64,000 nucleotides of DNA from Tritrichomonas musculus (taxonomy: Eukaryota > Parabasalia > Tritrichomonadida > Tritrichomonadidae): NCBI GenBank assembly GCA_039105265.1, contig JAPFFF010000005.1:2403501-2467500 (forward strand), written 5' to 3'. The translations under genes and the position numbers were made by a program. The notes under the pieces are model-generated. The model was given only the letters and a program-made list of their open reading frames with translations. It was not told the DNA's origin and ran no database searches. Below, in pieces: positions 18,541-27,147 of the stretch. How positions within the stretch are numbered: position 1 is the first letter of the stretch; every line of letters starts with the position of its first letter.

Positions 18541-19246
18541 AGAAAGTCTGGACCATTTCGCAAATAGAGTATATCCACAGAGTGAAGGTGCTTCTAGCGA
18601 CAATAATATTATTCCCCCTTTTCAAACAGAGTTTGGGTCTGCTCCCCCTTCTTCCGCTCCTTTCTTTAGATTTGGTGTGGCAGAGACTTTTCCAGAATTG
18701 AATCCATTGAATGAATTAAGAAGAAGCCCCCCTAATGAAACAACTCCAATTATAGATAACACTAATATTAATAATAACAATAATACATTTTTATTTCAAA
18801 ATCAAATGGCACAACAAGTAGATTTACAGAATTTAGTTAATTACTACAATTCTTTTGCTCAACAGCCTGTAGATATTAATAATATAGCGAACAATGTCCA
18901 AGAAATTCAAAGAATATCGATTGAATCAATAAACCATTTACGACATCGACCAGGTAGGGTTGGTGGACCAAAACAAGGAATGAATGCATTATGGGATATC
19001 GTTCTAGACAATAAAAAAGACATCAAAAGAAGAAGAAAAGCAATGACCTTTGCTGGGGCTCAAGATATTGTTAATAAAAGAAATGCAGCAAATCCTAATA
19101 GTCAACCATGGTCTGTATCAGATGAAGATGTTAACGGGGATAATATTCCAGATATTATTATTAAAAATGGTAGCAACAATCCAATATACATTAATGGATA
19201 CACAACAGCAAAGTCAGATTGGCCTGAACGATTTCATTTCTATAAC
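18541..19246 (+). CDS. Polinton coding segment between two inserted transposons
   Basis: A Polinton coding stretch bounded by one inserted DNA transposon at each side. It is rich in Pro, Asn and Gln at the start (NNIIPPFQTEFGSAPPSSAP) and has a basic region (KKDIKRRRKAM) and an acid-turn motif (SDEDVNGDNIPDIIIKNGSN) that could be calcium-binding-like by chance. I recognise no family. It has no separate initiation signal of its own. Confidence 0.5.
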
Positions 19247-19382
19247 GTCCTTTCATAAAAGCCTTAACGTTTCACCAGACCCGTAGCACTGGTCAAATTA
19301 TTTCACATATTTGGTCAAATTCATATGAATTGAATATGTGGATCAAACTTTTTAAATTATTCGATCAAAATTTGAAATAACA

Positions 19383-19469
19383 AAAAAACAAGACATTCAA
19401 TTTTTTTTCTTTAAAAAACAAGACATTCAATTTTTTTTTTTCTTTAAAAAACAAGACATTCAATTTTTT
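19383..19469. repeat. Three tandem copies of a 31-bp unit
   Basis: AAAAAACAAGACATTCAATT is repeated at about 19383, 19414 and 19445, separated by T runs and CTTT. It lies between the transposon's left end and the 3' end of its transposase. Confidence 0.8.
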
Positions 19470-19645
19470 AAAATTTTCATTTTTAAGGAATTCAAATTAT
19501 CGATTCATTTTACTTCCTGCATTGCAGGAAGAATATTATCCAATGTTTTCGACAAAAGATATAAAGAAATACAAAATGAAAAATTAATTTCCAAAAACAA
19601 AAAATTATTGAAATATTTCAGATTTTATTTTTTTTTTACAATTAT

Positions 19646-21213
19646 CTAAAAGAAAACAGGAGGTGAATCTTTGCTCATGAAACAATGTATTTTTGAAAAG
19701 AGATTAATATCTTCAAATGAAGTTTTTATCTTTGAACAATATTCAATATAATTTACTTGTCCATATACGCATAAATGACGAAACCTCTCTTTGTCATAAA
19801 CGGATTGATTAATTTGATTGAGAAATTCAAGATTATTTATAATCTTTCCATTTATATTCAAGCGATTGTTTTTACGTTTCTTATTTAATAGTTCTCTTTC
19901 TTCTTCTGTTAATACGTGGACCATAGTGCTTGTTAAAACTATCTCGGGGTTAAATGGCCATGTTCCAGTAATATTTGCAGCCATTTGGCAATCATCTGGA
20001 GTGCATGATTCGCTCCATGATTGAATTAATGATCTGAAAATGCAATCACGTATGGCACTGGCCAAAGAATCGGAATTGATAATTTTACTATTAGTAAACA
20101 ATTGACTAAATTTATAACTAAATTTTTTTTAAATTTTCTCGCTAAAACAACGTCGAACATTTGAAGTAAATGTGTCGTATGCGCAGGAAGAATTATGACA
20201 TCTATATTAAATAATGTAAAAAAATGTAAAGAAATAGGATTTTCACGGGAATTATGCCCGTCTAAAATCAATACCGCCCTTTCATTACGTATTTCCTCAT
20301 CAAGTCCTAAACGATAGCATGATAACCAATTTATAAAATTTAGGGACCAAATTAAAAACGAATTACGATTTTGCCAACCGCTATTTGAAGAGCAAGCCCA
20401 TAATTGTCCAGATTCAATGTATTTTTTGGCCTCTTGAGGACAATTTTCTAATTCAGGAATAATAATAAACGGCGTAATAGATATGCCTAAGCAATTATGA
20501 CATAACATAACACTAAAGTGTGGTATTGTTGTTGGTTCTCTTTTTGCCATAAATTCTCTGATATGATTTGGTACAATGAATTTTTTTTTTATTTTTGGGT
20601 CCAAATGAGTTTCATCGGCACCAAATATTAAAGCAGGATGAGCTCTTGTAAGTATTGGTCCGATAACTGATAAATATGAATTTAAAATATCTGGTGTACA
20701 AGCATAATAACGATCGTTGTCAACAATTCGGGCAGATTTTATCTTAGAATCAAGATCTTCCAAATGTTTATTGATCCAAGACCTGACTGGTTCATTTATT
20801 TCACTTTGTTCAATCTCATCTGCTATGTTATCGCATTTTATTGCTTTCAAAAAGTTAACGGCACGTTTATTTCTGTCCTTTCTGATAGAGACTGCTTCTT
20901 CAATAAGTTCAAATGAATCTACTGGCTCCGAATCTTTTGTTCTATCTTTAATGTAATTCTGCAATACATTAATGTCATAATCAGATAGAAATGGTTCATT
21001 TCCATACAATTTGCCTTTTTCCCAATAAAGAGATAAAGCAGATCTTTTAAAACATGTTCTTATGGCAGCTGGTGAGATATTTTCATATTCTGAATTCAGA
21101 TTAGCTGCTTTCCAAGCAGCTTGAATTTGTCTATAAGACAACCTTTCATTGACTCTCATCTCTATAATCCATTTTTGATCATCACTGAAGTTATCTTGAT
21201 CTATATATTCCAT
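19646..21213 (-). pseudogene. pogo-like DDE transposase with one frameshift
   Basis: Starts at the ATG at 21213. The N-terminal 90 residues are helix-turn-helix-like (NERLSYRQIQAAWKAANL; ISPAAIRTCFKRS). The DDE core has Asp in FGADETHLDPK (about 20625), AVLILDGHNSRENP (about 20265) and a third in TTHLLQMFDVVLARKFKK (about 20150), which is the DDD/E order of the pogo-CENP-B (DDE_1) group. At the A/T run near 20120-20130 the frame changes by one base and the remainder (to 19646) continues as NSKIINSDSLASAIRDCIF, ending with TWPFNPEIVL, a usual pogo C-terminal motif. One single-base frameshift is the only defect I see, so the copy is young or the run is mis-sequenced. Confidence 0.8.
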
Positions 21214-21771
21214 ATATATGGAATATACAAAGTGATATCTTTTATGAATTGTACGGTTTTTGTTTGAAAATCAAACGAAAACATTCAAATAATTTAGGTT
21301 TTTTTTTCAAATTTTTATGAAATTTATAATAAATTATCTATTTATTTTTTTTATAAAATCAATTTTTTAAAAATAAAATAATTTTTATTCGTTAATATAT
21401 TATATAATAATATTATTTTTAATTGATTATATTTCATTTTCATTATTATATTTTCATTTTAATTATTTTCAATTAAATTATTAGCATTTTTAATTTATTG
21501 CGTTTGGGAGAATACTTTTTTTTGATATTTATATAATACTTTTTAAGCTTTTAATTATCAAATATAATTATATAATTTTTTATAATTTATGTTATTAATT
21601 TTTTCCTATTTTACTATAATAAATCATCTAGAATAGACCAGTAGCATTGGCAATAAAAATTCAAAAAAATTCTTTTAAAAGGTGAAATCATGAAGGCCAA
21701 TTAGACTGTCTAATATAATTTGGCCTTAGTGCTACGGGTCTGGTGAAACGCTACGGGTCTGGTGAAAGGAC

Positions 21772-22557
21772 ATTACAGATTATGATGCAGCTGCTAGAAA
21801 ACAATATAGGAATGAACATGGCGGAAAATCAATCACTGTTCCAATATATCTCAAGGAGAAATTGAATTATAATTATAATAATGACCTCAATGGAAATCCA
21901 CAACATTTAGGTGAAATGACAGGCTATACAATGCCTGAAGCATGGAGAGATTACAAGTTAGATGGGTACAGTTTTGTTAAGGAGAAGCGAAAGAATGCCT
22001 TTGCTAGATTCCGCGATTATGTTGTTAGTCATGTTGTTGAAGATGTTATTAACGCTCTTAGGACTCAAAACATATTAGATATCACTCCTAAATTCAAGGC
22101 AAGACTAATTATGATGGCTACGTCAAAATTATGGAAACACTATATACTTAGCACAGTTGCTCGAAAACGTGGTTTCACCTCAGTAGAACATGAAGAGTTC
22201 AAGAAATGGTGTAAGAAGAGTGAAGGAAAACGAATAGTTGATGCAGAAGTTTCAAGCCTATTATTACATGTTCTTCATACTAATGGAAATCATTGGACTG
22301 CTGAACAAAGAGCACAACTCAGAAATAAGATTTATAATGATTTCGGACACGCTATTGTAGAATCAGCTCAAGAAGTCAATGAACGTGAAAGGGAAAATTT
22401 GATACACTACCAATATACTGGACGAGAACAACAAAACATGCAGTACACCCATCAAAATGATGAAGAAGGAGGTGAATGGCACGATGGTATCACACAAGAA
22501 TATAATCAAGAAAATAATGGTGAATGGGACTTAGACGATGATGAGGCATTTTTAAAC
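21772..22557 (+). CDS. Polinton coding segment, downstream of inserted transposon
   Basis: Open coding sequence of the Polinton from the right edge of the second transposon to the stop at 22557. It is polar with a basic central helical part (DGYSFVKEKRKNAFARFRDY; KFKARLIMMATSKLWKHYIL) and an acid-rich end (GEWDLDDDEAFLN). No family recognised. It is followed after about 45 bases by the packaging ATPase on the same strand. Confidence 0.55.
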
Positions 22558-22601
22558 TAAACATAATGTGAGTCTTTTTTTGCATATCTATTAATATGTA
22601 A

Positions 22602-23423
22602 ATGAATAACCTAAAAGACGTCAATTATTTAGTATCTGATACACTAAAACAAAATAAAGACAATTTATCAGGTGCATTAATAGAACCTATTCACGAAGAT
22701 ATTCACGTTAAATATAATTCAGTAAATGTTATCGTAGGCAAACAAAATTCTGGTAAAACAGTTATTGCTCTACAAGAGATAATCAAAATAGGATTAATAA
22801 AAACACATCATTTATTAGTCTATATCACGAAGAATGGAGATGAAAATGATAGGAGCTGGCAAACATTGAAACATCTAATTAAAATGCCATATATTACAAT
22901 CTCTGAGAAAAATGCAGTTGATTTTATGACAGAATTGATAGCTGCAAAAAATCTCTATTATCTTGTCAAAAGAGAACACTTAGAAGAAAGATTAGATGAT
23001 GGACAAAAAAATGATATGTTTAATGTATTACATATACAAGACTTTAATAAAGAGTATCTTCACACATTAGTACTTTTTGATGATATCTCTAATAGCAAAC
23101 TATTTTCATCAGAAGAATCATATTTTAGTCAACAACTTCGTAGATGTAGACACACAAATATCACATACTTCTTATTAATCCAAGGATGGAAAGGAATTAA
23201 GCCACATATCAAAAATGAGATAACAACTTTGTTTGTATTTCCATGTTTTAATCGTCAACAGTTGCATTACATATATTCACAATCAGCTAGTAATTTAGAT
23301 TTTGAAGAATTTTATAATTTATATAGACAGCTTGCAGAAGAAAAAAATATTTATCCTGATTCACATTCATGCTTAATCGTTCAGGTATCAGAAGGCGGCG
23401 AGACATCACTGACCCAATCTTAA
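22602..23423 (+). CDS. Polinton packaging ATPase (FtsK/HerA type)
   Basis: The 273-residue product has a Walker A motif in VIVGKQNSGKTVIAL (residues about 44-56) and a Walker B strand in TLVLFDDISNSKLF (residues about 160-172), with an arginine-rich QQLRRCRHTN segment after it, as in the A32/FtsK-HerA group of DNA-packaging ATPases carried by Polintons and many large DNA viruses. The usual role is pumping DNA into the capsid. Size is normal for the family. Its start codon follows a T-rich leader. The 3' end meets the next gene on the opposite strand tail to tail with a 4-base overlap. Confidence 0.85.
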   Translation: MNNLKDVNYLVSDTLKQNKDNLSGALIEPIHEDIHVKYNSVNVIVGKQNSGKTVIALQEIIKIGLIKTHHLLVYITKNGDENDRSWQTLKHLIKMPYITISEKNAVDFMTELIAAKNLYYLVKREHLEERLDDGQKNDMFNVLHIQDFNKEYLHTLVLFDDISNSKLFSSEESYFSQQLRRCRHTNITYFLLIQGWKGIKPHIKNEITTLFVFPCFNRQQLHYIYSQSASNLDFEEFYNLYRQLAEEKNIYPDSHSCLIVQVSEGGETSLTQS

Positions 23424-23770
23424 GATTGAGGGGGCAACACTATATTATCACAATGATCCGATTGAGGATTTAAAAAATGAATAATATTATTTATTGTTTC
23501 TTTTATCTGTTTTATCTCTTGTTTCAATTCAGATATCTCAATATTTTTTTGATTATCAATAGTATTCTCTTCTTTAATCTTCTTTAACATTAAAACATTT
23601 TTTATTTTCGTTATGTGATATCCTTTTATGTAATACATTTTGTTTAATTTATGCGTTGTAAGTGAATCCATATCATTTTTATGCTTGTTATAATGCAAAT
23701 TAAATTCATCAACTGTATCAAACTCTTTAGTATACTTTGAGATTGGTTCAATTATTTTCACATCGTTCAT
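23420..23770 (-). CDS. Polinton small coiled-coil protein
   Basis: A 116-residue product with a C-terminal coiled coil (KNIEISELKQEIKQIKETIN) and polar N-terminal half. No known domain. It overlaps the ATPase gene end by 4 bases on the other strand and lies just downstream of the small glycine-rich gene. Confidence 0.5.
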   Translation of the reverse strand: MNDVKIIEPISKYTKEFDTVDEFNLHYNKHKNDMDSLTTHKLNKMYYIKGYHITKIKNVLMLKKIKEENTIDNQKNIEISELKQEIKQIKETINNIIHFLNPQSDHCDNIVLPPQS

Positions 23771-23792
23771 TTACATTTGAAATAAATTTAAA

Positions 23793-24170
23793 TTACTTCA
23801 ATAAAGGTATATCAAATCTTCCTGGATTAAAATACTGGGCATTTACAGGTCCATTATGCGCTAGCTCTAAGGGACGTTGTCCATTACTAGTTTGTCGTAT
23901 CCCTGCCCCATTCGTTCCCAATGACTTTCCTTCGAAAGGCCCTGCCAAAGGCAGTGATTTATTACCTGCAAATTTCCCTGCGTAGTTGTCTATTTTATTG
24001 ATAACATTTCCTGCTGTCCCACCAATCGCGCCTCCAATAACTGGAGCTACTTTTGATACAATTTCTGCTCCTTTTTTAAGTACTGGAAATGCTTTTCCAA
24101 TAATATTCTTTGCACCGCTAATCAAATTTTTAAACCAACTTCCAAATGCCATTTCAATTCCAGTAAACAT
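23793..24170 (-). CDS. Polinton small Gly-rich protein, pVI-like candidate
   Basis: The product of about 125 residues begins MFTGIEMAFGSWFKNLISGA, an amphipathic, hydrophobic stretch, and goes on with a Gly/Ala run (VAPVIGGAIGGTAGNVI). That composition resembles the membrane-active small capsid proteins of adenoviruses (pVI) and their Polinton counterparts. This is an inference from composition and from its place beside the capsid gene, not from a recognised domain. The ATG at 24170 is the first in frame; MAFG at 24152 is an alternative. The shared promoter-like motif lies about 20 bases upstream. Confidence 0.5.
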   Translation of the reverse strand: MFTGIEMAFGSWFKNLISGAKNIIGKAFPVLKKGAEIVSKVAPVIGGAIGGTAGNVINKIDNYAGKFAGNKSLPLAGPFEGKSLGTNGAGIRQTSNGQRPLELAHNGPVNAQYFNPGRFDIPLLK

Positions 24171-24190
24171 AAACAAAGTTTAGTTTACTT

Positions 24191-24226
24191 TGACAAACTT
24201 TGTTTGGCCTTTGCTTATGCAAATGC
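24191..24226 (-). promoter_or_regulatory. Polinton promoter-like motif, copy 2
   Basis: The same motif as at 14344-14382, on the minus strand here, upstream of the small Gly-rich gene and also within 60 bases of the capsid gene start on the plus strand. The conserved core reads GCATTTGCATAAGCAAAGGC on the minus strand. Confidence 0.6.
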
Positions 24227-24248
24227 TGTCGCAAATAAAATGTAAATT

Positions 24249-26168
24249 ATGATAAACATTATTTTTATATTTAAACAAATGACTTATTACAACGCACAAA
24301 CAAAGAATTTAGTAAATGATGAGGGTGATGTTTTATCATTCTTTCAATCAAAATTACGTAATCTTATACAAAGAAACGGTGGAGATAACACATTTTCGTT
24401 TGTCATGGAGGAATTCAAAGATAAAGATGCACCATTACCTGTAGGTACAAAAACACGTAAAAAATTAACACATTCTGGGCACACAATTACACAAATTGAG
24501 AAGTCATTTTCGACTATTCTTTTAGATTTTATCATAAAATTATCAAAACCAATTGACGTATCTGCTGACACACATGGACTCATGAAAATATTCGTTGGAT
24601 TCAAAAATGCTGTAGAATTTTATGAAGATTGTAGATTTTGGATTAATGATAAACTCTTAGGCGCATATCGTCAAGATGAATTACAACGTGAATCATTTGC
24701 ATATAATTCTATTAAGCCAAGAGATGCAAAAGCAACATCAAAATATTCACATTCCACATGGGAAAATGTTTCACAATTCTCTCCATCAATTTGTGGCTGT
24801 TATGTAGACTTAAAAGATATTGCAGATGGACAACCACATAAATTTACCATCGAATTAACTATACCATTTGTAGACCAATTAGTACTTCAAGCATGGCAAT
24901 TATATCCTAATGCAATCTGTGGAGAAATAGAAGAAGAAGTAAAAACAAGTTTACGCGCACTTGTATGGGCACAAGTGAATCCAAATGTAGTTAAAGAAAC
25001 ATTGCAATTCTTAGAAGATAAAGAAATAGATGAAGAAATGCCTGCTGTTATACCTATATCACGTAAATTCACACAAATTGGTAGACCATCAGTGATTGTC
25101 TCTCATTATTCATCAAATCCAACTCCTTCGCAAAAGCTTCATATAGAGTATCAAAGATATAAAGGCGTAAATGTATATGATGATGATGTGCTAGAGCATC
25201 CAACAATTGATTTTGGATACACAGATGAAGAATTTACTAAATATAAAGCATCACGTGATGATGTTAATAAAAAGGAATTTGCTGAATTAATCCCTGCTGG
25301 AAATCCTGATAAAACATTAGATGCTGGCGACACTGTGAAAATTATTAAAAGTGAATTAAAAGGTGCATTATTAGCAACAACAAAATCTGATAGCATCAAC
25401 CTGAAAACAGAAAAGATTACACTAGATGTTCTTGGTGGTACTATTCAATTAGGTCGCTCAAATTTAGCAGGATTTGGATTAAAACAAGATGTTTACAATG
25501 GATTGGTTCGTGAATTGCAAACACCATTATTGATTCCATCACAAGAACTCACAAGAGAAATATTTGAAGGAACTGCAAAGGTAAATGGATTAGAAATCAG
25601 TAAAAGTATTCCATTACGTAATGCAACAAATATCACAATGATGTTTCCAAAATCACCTGCAGACATCACATGTTTCGATAATATTATGTATCAAAATGTG
25701 CAATTAGTTGTTAATAAAAGAACATATCCAGATACAGAATTTGCTAATACTTGTGCAGCCAGATTCTATCAACATCAATTGATTGCAAACGAGTTAGATG
25801 GAGCATTAGAAGCAACCCAAGAATTTAAAGATAGTTTTACACAGCCATTAAACGACCCAACAACGGGTAAACGTTATTTAAATTGTCGTTCTGACGGAAC
25901 ATCATTTGGTATCAATTTTCAGCTCGAAAGAAGTAATGCAGGATATGTATTCGATGGATTAGACACAGGTAGCACTTCAATAACTGTTACGTTTAGAGGT
26001 CAGCCAATGTATCGTGGAGAAGATGACACATATTTTATTCCCGATCCTGAGTACCCAAATATGCATCCACCATCACCAGAAGCATGGATATGTTCCGACA
26101 CATATTTTACATGGAGTGTAAATGGTGTTGAATACTATCAAACTGGCGTGCCAGCAGGGAAAGAGTAA
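24249..26168 (+). CDS. Polinton major capsid protein candidate
   Basis: A 639-residue product, the size expected of a double jelly-roll major capsid protein, which forms the shell in Polintons and related viruses. The sequence is beta-rich and polar with few hydrophobic helices, for example DIADGQPHKFTIELTIPFVD and TFRGQPMYRGEDDTYFIPD. The conserved position between the packaging ATPase and a fibre-like gene also fits. I did not see a signature motif that proves the fold, so the call is by length, composition and position. Two ATGs, 24249 and 24282, are possible; the second (MTYYN) is preceded by an A-rich leader. No other gene overlaps it. Confidence 0.7.
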   Translation: MINIIFIFKQMTYYNAQTKNLVNDEGDVLSFFQSKLRNLIQRNGGDNTFSFVMEEFKDKDAPLPVGTKTRKKLTHSGHTITQIEKSFSTILLDFIIKLSKPIDVSADTHGLMKIFVGFKNAVEFYEDCRFWINDKLLGAYRQDELQRESFAYNSIKPRDAKATSKYSHSTWENVSQFSPSICGCYVDLKDIADGQPHKFTIELTIPFVDQLVLQAWQLYPNAICGEIEEEVKTSLRALVWAQVNPNVVKETLQFLEDKEIDEEMPAVIPISRKFTQIGRPSVIVSHYSSNPTPSQKLHIEYQRYKGVNVYDDDVLEHPTIDFGYTDEEFTKYKASRDDVNKKEFAELIPAGNPDKTLDAGDTVKIIKSELKGALLATTKSDSINLKTEKITLDVLGGTIQLGRSNLAGFGLKQDVYNGLVRELQTPLLIPSQELTREIFEGTAKVNGLEISKSIPLRNATNITMMFPKSPADITCFDNIMYQNVQLVVNKRTYPDTEFANTCAARFYQHQLIANELDGALEATQEFKDSFTQPLNDPTTGKRYLNCRSDGTSFGINFQLERSNAGYVFDGLDTGSTSITVTFRGQPMYRGEDDTYFIPDPEYPNMHPPSPEAWICSDTYFTWSVNGVEYYQTGVPAGKE

Positions 26169-26213
26169 AATGTTAAATTCATTTTTCTAAATATTTTTTT
26201 ATCCTTTATACAA

Positions 26214-26781
26214 ATGGCAACAATTGAATTTGTACCACTTAAAGATTTCGAAAATGATTATGAAATATTATCACAATATCCTTTTACAATTAGAAAGAAA
26301 AGGAATCATTATGTTATCTCAGAATGGAAAGATTATAAAGGATATAAAAATAAAATTGAATCAAAGACATTATTTCAAACATGTTATTATCGCAAAACAA
26401 TTCATTCCAAATGATGACCCAGAACTTAAATCACAAGTAGACCATAAAAATAGGAATAAAGCAGATTATCATCTTGATAATTTACGTTGGGTATCTCAAT
26501 CAGAAAATCAAAAAAATAAAGAATCATATAAAGGAGTGAATTATGAATATGTTGACGAAATACCAGATGAATCTATTGTTGTTGATACTTATGGTGCTCA
26601 TAAATTTGAAAATTATTATTATCATGATAATGTGTTTTATTTTTATAATGGGATTCAATATAGAAAACTCCATATTATTGAATACAAAAATGGTTCAAAA
26701 TGTGTTCATATGACTGATTCAAACGGAGAAAATATTGGTGTTTATTATAACAAATTCAAGAAACAATATGACCTTTTATAA
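26214..26781 (+). CDS. Polinton HNH-type endonuclease, broken
   Basis: The product contains QVDHKNRNKADYHLDNLRWV followed by SQSENQKNK, the HNH_3-like pattern of homing-type nucleases: D-H, then N, then an NLRW segment ending in S-x-x-N. The upstream part reads as a short N-terminal strand region (PFTIRKKRNHYVISEWKDYK), again in keeping with NUMOD/HNH proteins. It is an unusual passenger for a Polinton and could be a selfish or domesticated gene. I take it as a broken copy. Confidence 0.65.
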
Positions 26782-26800
26782 ATTATTTATTTTTTTGCAC

Positions 26801-27133
26801 TCAATACTCAAGTTTCAAAAACAATGTAAAATTATCTGGTTTTATCTCGTTTCCATTAGCATCAGTGAACCATATTTTGAAATCTCTTTTTGTTCCGACA
26901 TATTCATATTTGCGATTATCATCAGGTGGCACTACATTTGCATACCATACAAGACTGTCTTCATATTCATCTCTTTGAATAAATGATGCATGGCATTCCG
27001 TTTCACCATCCAAGTATCCATTACAAGTACAACGACAATATTGAAAAGATATATAGCGTTTATTCAGTGAATTACTAAACTCAGATGGCAATAAATTATT
27101 GTATTTCTTGGTGATGTAATATGTTTTAACCAT
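26801..27133 (-). CDS. Polinton hypothetical protein, 110 aa, cysteine-containing
   Basis: A small product starting MVKTYYITKKYNNLLPSEFS, with YCRCTCNG near the middle and a C-terminal beta-rich part (KIWFTDANGNEIKPDNFTLF). It is divergent from the long fibre-like gene with only 14 bases between the two ATGs. I do not recognise it; a short beta-rich protein beside capsid genes might be structural. Confidence 0.5.
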   Translation of the reverse strand: MVKTYYITKKYNNLLPSEFSNSLNKRYISFQYCRCTCNGYLDGETECHASFIQRDEYEDSLVWYANVVPPDDNRKYEYVGTKRDFKIWFTDANGNEIKPDNFTLFLKLEY

Positions 27134-27147
27134 TTATTAATCATAAA

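Larger units (their letters stand above)
19247..21771 (-). mobile_element. DNA transposon (pogo-like DDE) inside the Polinton
   Basis: A 2.5-kb insert. The ends share GTCCTTTCA at 19247-19255 and, inverted, 21763-21771, and 14 bases further in both ends share a 22-bp block (19269-19290 and inverted 21728-21749) reading TTTCACCAGACCCGTAGCAC. At the right end this block is partly duplicated in tandem (GCTACGGGTCTGGTGAAA at 21731-21748 and 21750-21767). I could not fix a target duplication. The minus strand carries a transposase (19646-21213). A 500-base AT-rich leader and a short tandem repeat lie at the two ends. Confidence 0.8.

Noticed and set aside
19133-19185. EF-hand-like acidic turn in a Polinton coding segment
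   Set aside because: The spacing of acidic residues is only loosely like an EF hand or dockerin loop, and no second helix or loop is seen.
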